DNA from: an uncultured Prevotellaceae bacterium | Lineage (GTDB): Bacteria > Bacteroidota > Bacteroidia > Bacteroidales > Bacteroidaceae | Direction of reading: 5' to 3' | DNA: 64,000 nucleotides | Assembly: GCA_902761905.1 (NCBI GenBank) | Contig: CACWMK010000022.1 | Location: 25,191 to 89,190 of the forward strand | In this document: positions 63,326 through 64,000 of the stretch, piece by piece | Layout: the number at the start of each line of letters is the position of its first letter | How positions within the stretch are numbered: position 1 is the stretch's first letter | The notes under the pieces: model-generated | What the model saw: the letters and a program-made list of their open reading frames with translations, nothing else | What the model was told of the DNA's origin: nothing | Database searches by the model: none | Translations under genes and position numbers: made by a program

Positions 63326-64000
63326 ATGGCACAGATAGACGATTTCTTTATGTACGAGAACCGCGTGGAGGGCATCACCGATGCCGACTACCAGCGGGCG
63401 AAGCCTTACGTGGAGGCGGCGCAGGCATTCGCACAGACCACCTACCAGAGCATCTACATCATCGACTACTACCGCAAGAACTTCCTCTACGTGTCGGACA
63501 ACGAGGTACGCCAGATGGGCTATGGTTTCTACCTGAGCCACGTGCCTGAGGATGAGGTGCCGATGCTGACCGAACTGAATCGATCCGGCTTCCGCGCCTT
63601 CTACGACGAGCCCGTGGAGAACCGCCGCCAGTGCATGATGTCTTACGACTTCCACATCACCCACGGCGACCGTCAGCTACTTGTCAATCACAAGATTACG
63701 CCCCTTGCCATGACCGACGAAGGCCGCGTCTGGCTCGCCCTCTGCACCGTCTCGCTCTCGCCCCACAAGGATGCCGGACACATCGAGTTTTTCCAGTTCC
63801 ATACAGGTGAGAAGCGCGAGTACTCACTGGAGGGCCACCGCTGGAAGAGTCGCGAGACGATTACCCTGAAGCCCGAAGAGAAGCAGATCCTGACGCTCTC
63901 AGCCCAGGGCTACACCATGAAGGAGATAGCCGAGAAGATGCTCCGCTCGTTCGACACCGTGAAGTTCTACCGCCGCCAAATTTTCGAGAAGCTCGACGTG
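63326..64000 (+). CDS. LuxR-type HTH transcriptional regulator (3' end outside window)
   Basis: 225 codons are visible. The N-terminal half (MAQIDDFFMYENRVEGITDADYQ..., YIIDYYRKNFLYVSDNEV) looks like a PAS-type sensor. The last visible 60 residues are a LuxR/FixJ-type HTH (ETITLKPEEKQILTLSAQGYTMKEIAEKML...). GC-rich codons compared with its surroundings. It stands alone behind tRNA-Asn. Such stand-alone PAS-LuxR proteins are frequent in Prevotella; the target is unknown. Confidence 0.78.
   Translation, partial: MAQIDDFFMYENRVEGITDADYQRAKPYVEAAQAFAQTTYQSIYIIDYYRKNFLYVSDNEVRQMGYGFYLSHVPEDEVPMLTELNRSGFRAFYDEPVENRRQCMMSYDFHITHGDRQLLVNHKITPLAMTDEGRVWLALCTVSLSPHKDAGHIEFFQFHTGEKREYSLEGHRWKSRETITLKPEEKQILTLSAQGYTMKEIAEKMLRSFDTVKFYRRQIFEKLDV

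Overview
The window comes from a Bacteroidota genome, most likely Prevotellaceae (a Prevotella, Segatella or Xylanibacter-like gut or rumen species). The signs are -7 promoter boxes of the TAnnTTTG type, sometimes with TTTG about 20 bp upstream, a lack of Shine-Dalgarno sequences, BspA-type leucine-rich repeats, GH95, a SUF operon without sufE or sufU in the visible part, and many lipoproteins. This rests on recognising sequences by eye; no database was searched.

1-13.7 kb is core genome: the end of murE, then mraY-murD-ftsW-murG-murC-ftsQ-ftsA-ftsZ (a dcw cluster), recO on the opposite strand, tRNA-Glu, rpsT and gyrB.

13.8-37.8 kb is an accessory region and the most interesting part. It holds four copies of a large membrane-spanning regulator (lipoprotein signal, periplasmic TPR-like region, one membrane helix, cytoplasmic AraC-type HTH). 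Their C-terminal halves are nearly identical and their sensor halves differ; one copy is frameshifted. Around them are two C11 (clostripain-like) lipoprotein proteases, two copies of a 60-residue membrane protein, six small secreted or lipid-anchored proteins, a BspA-like LRR protein, five small peptide genes with a double-glycine leader (one broken) and three tandem family 8 glycosyltransferases. Eight promoters in this region share one architecture: two TGRNACA half-sites exactly 21 bp apart, the second starting exactly 27 bp before a TAnnTTTG box. They stand in front of the proteases, the small membrane proteins, the lipoproteins and the peptide genes. I infer a single regulon read by the TPR-HTH regulators, making surface proteins and possibly glycosylated peptides. 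No C39-type exporter is visible in the window. The region is full of rearrangement scars: a 180-bp inverted repeat (176/180 identical) whose two copies lie 14.2 kb apart, a chimeric gene, gene relics and palindromes.

38-43.2 kb is a minus-strand operon of ptb, buk, a pseudo-histidine-kinase and a true sensor histidine kinase. 43.3-46.5 kb holds a GH95 glycosidase with an AraC regulator. 46.5-62.7 kb is mostly housekeeping on the minus strand: a DUF3109 protein, ung, gpmI, rnhB, sufS-sufD-sufC, a purine permease, sufB, infB-nusA-rimP and an S41 peptidase. In this stretch gpmI lacks its start and first metal-binding motif and sufB carries an early frameshift; both are conserved core genes, so assembly error must be considered. 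The window ends with tRNA-Asn and the start of a LuxR-type regulator.
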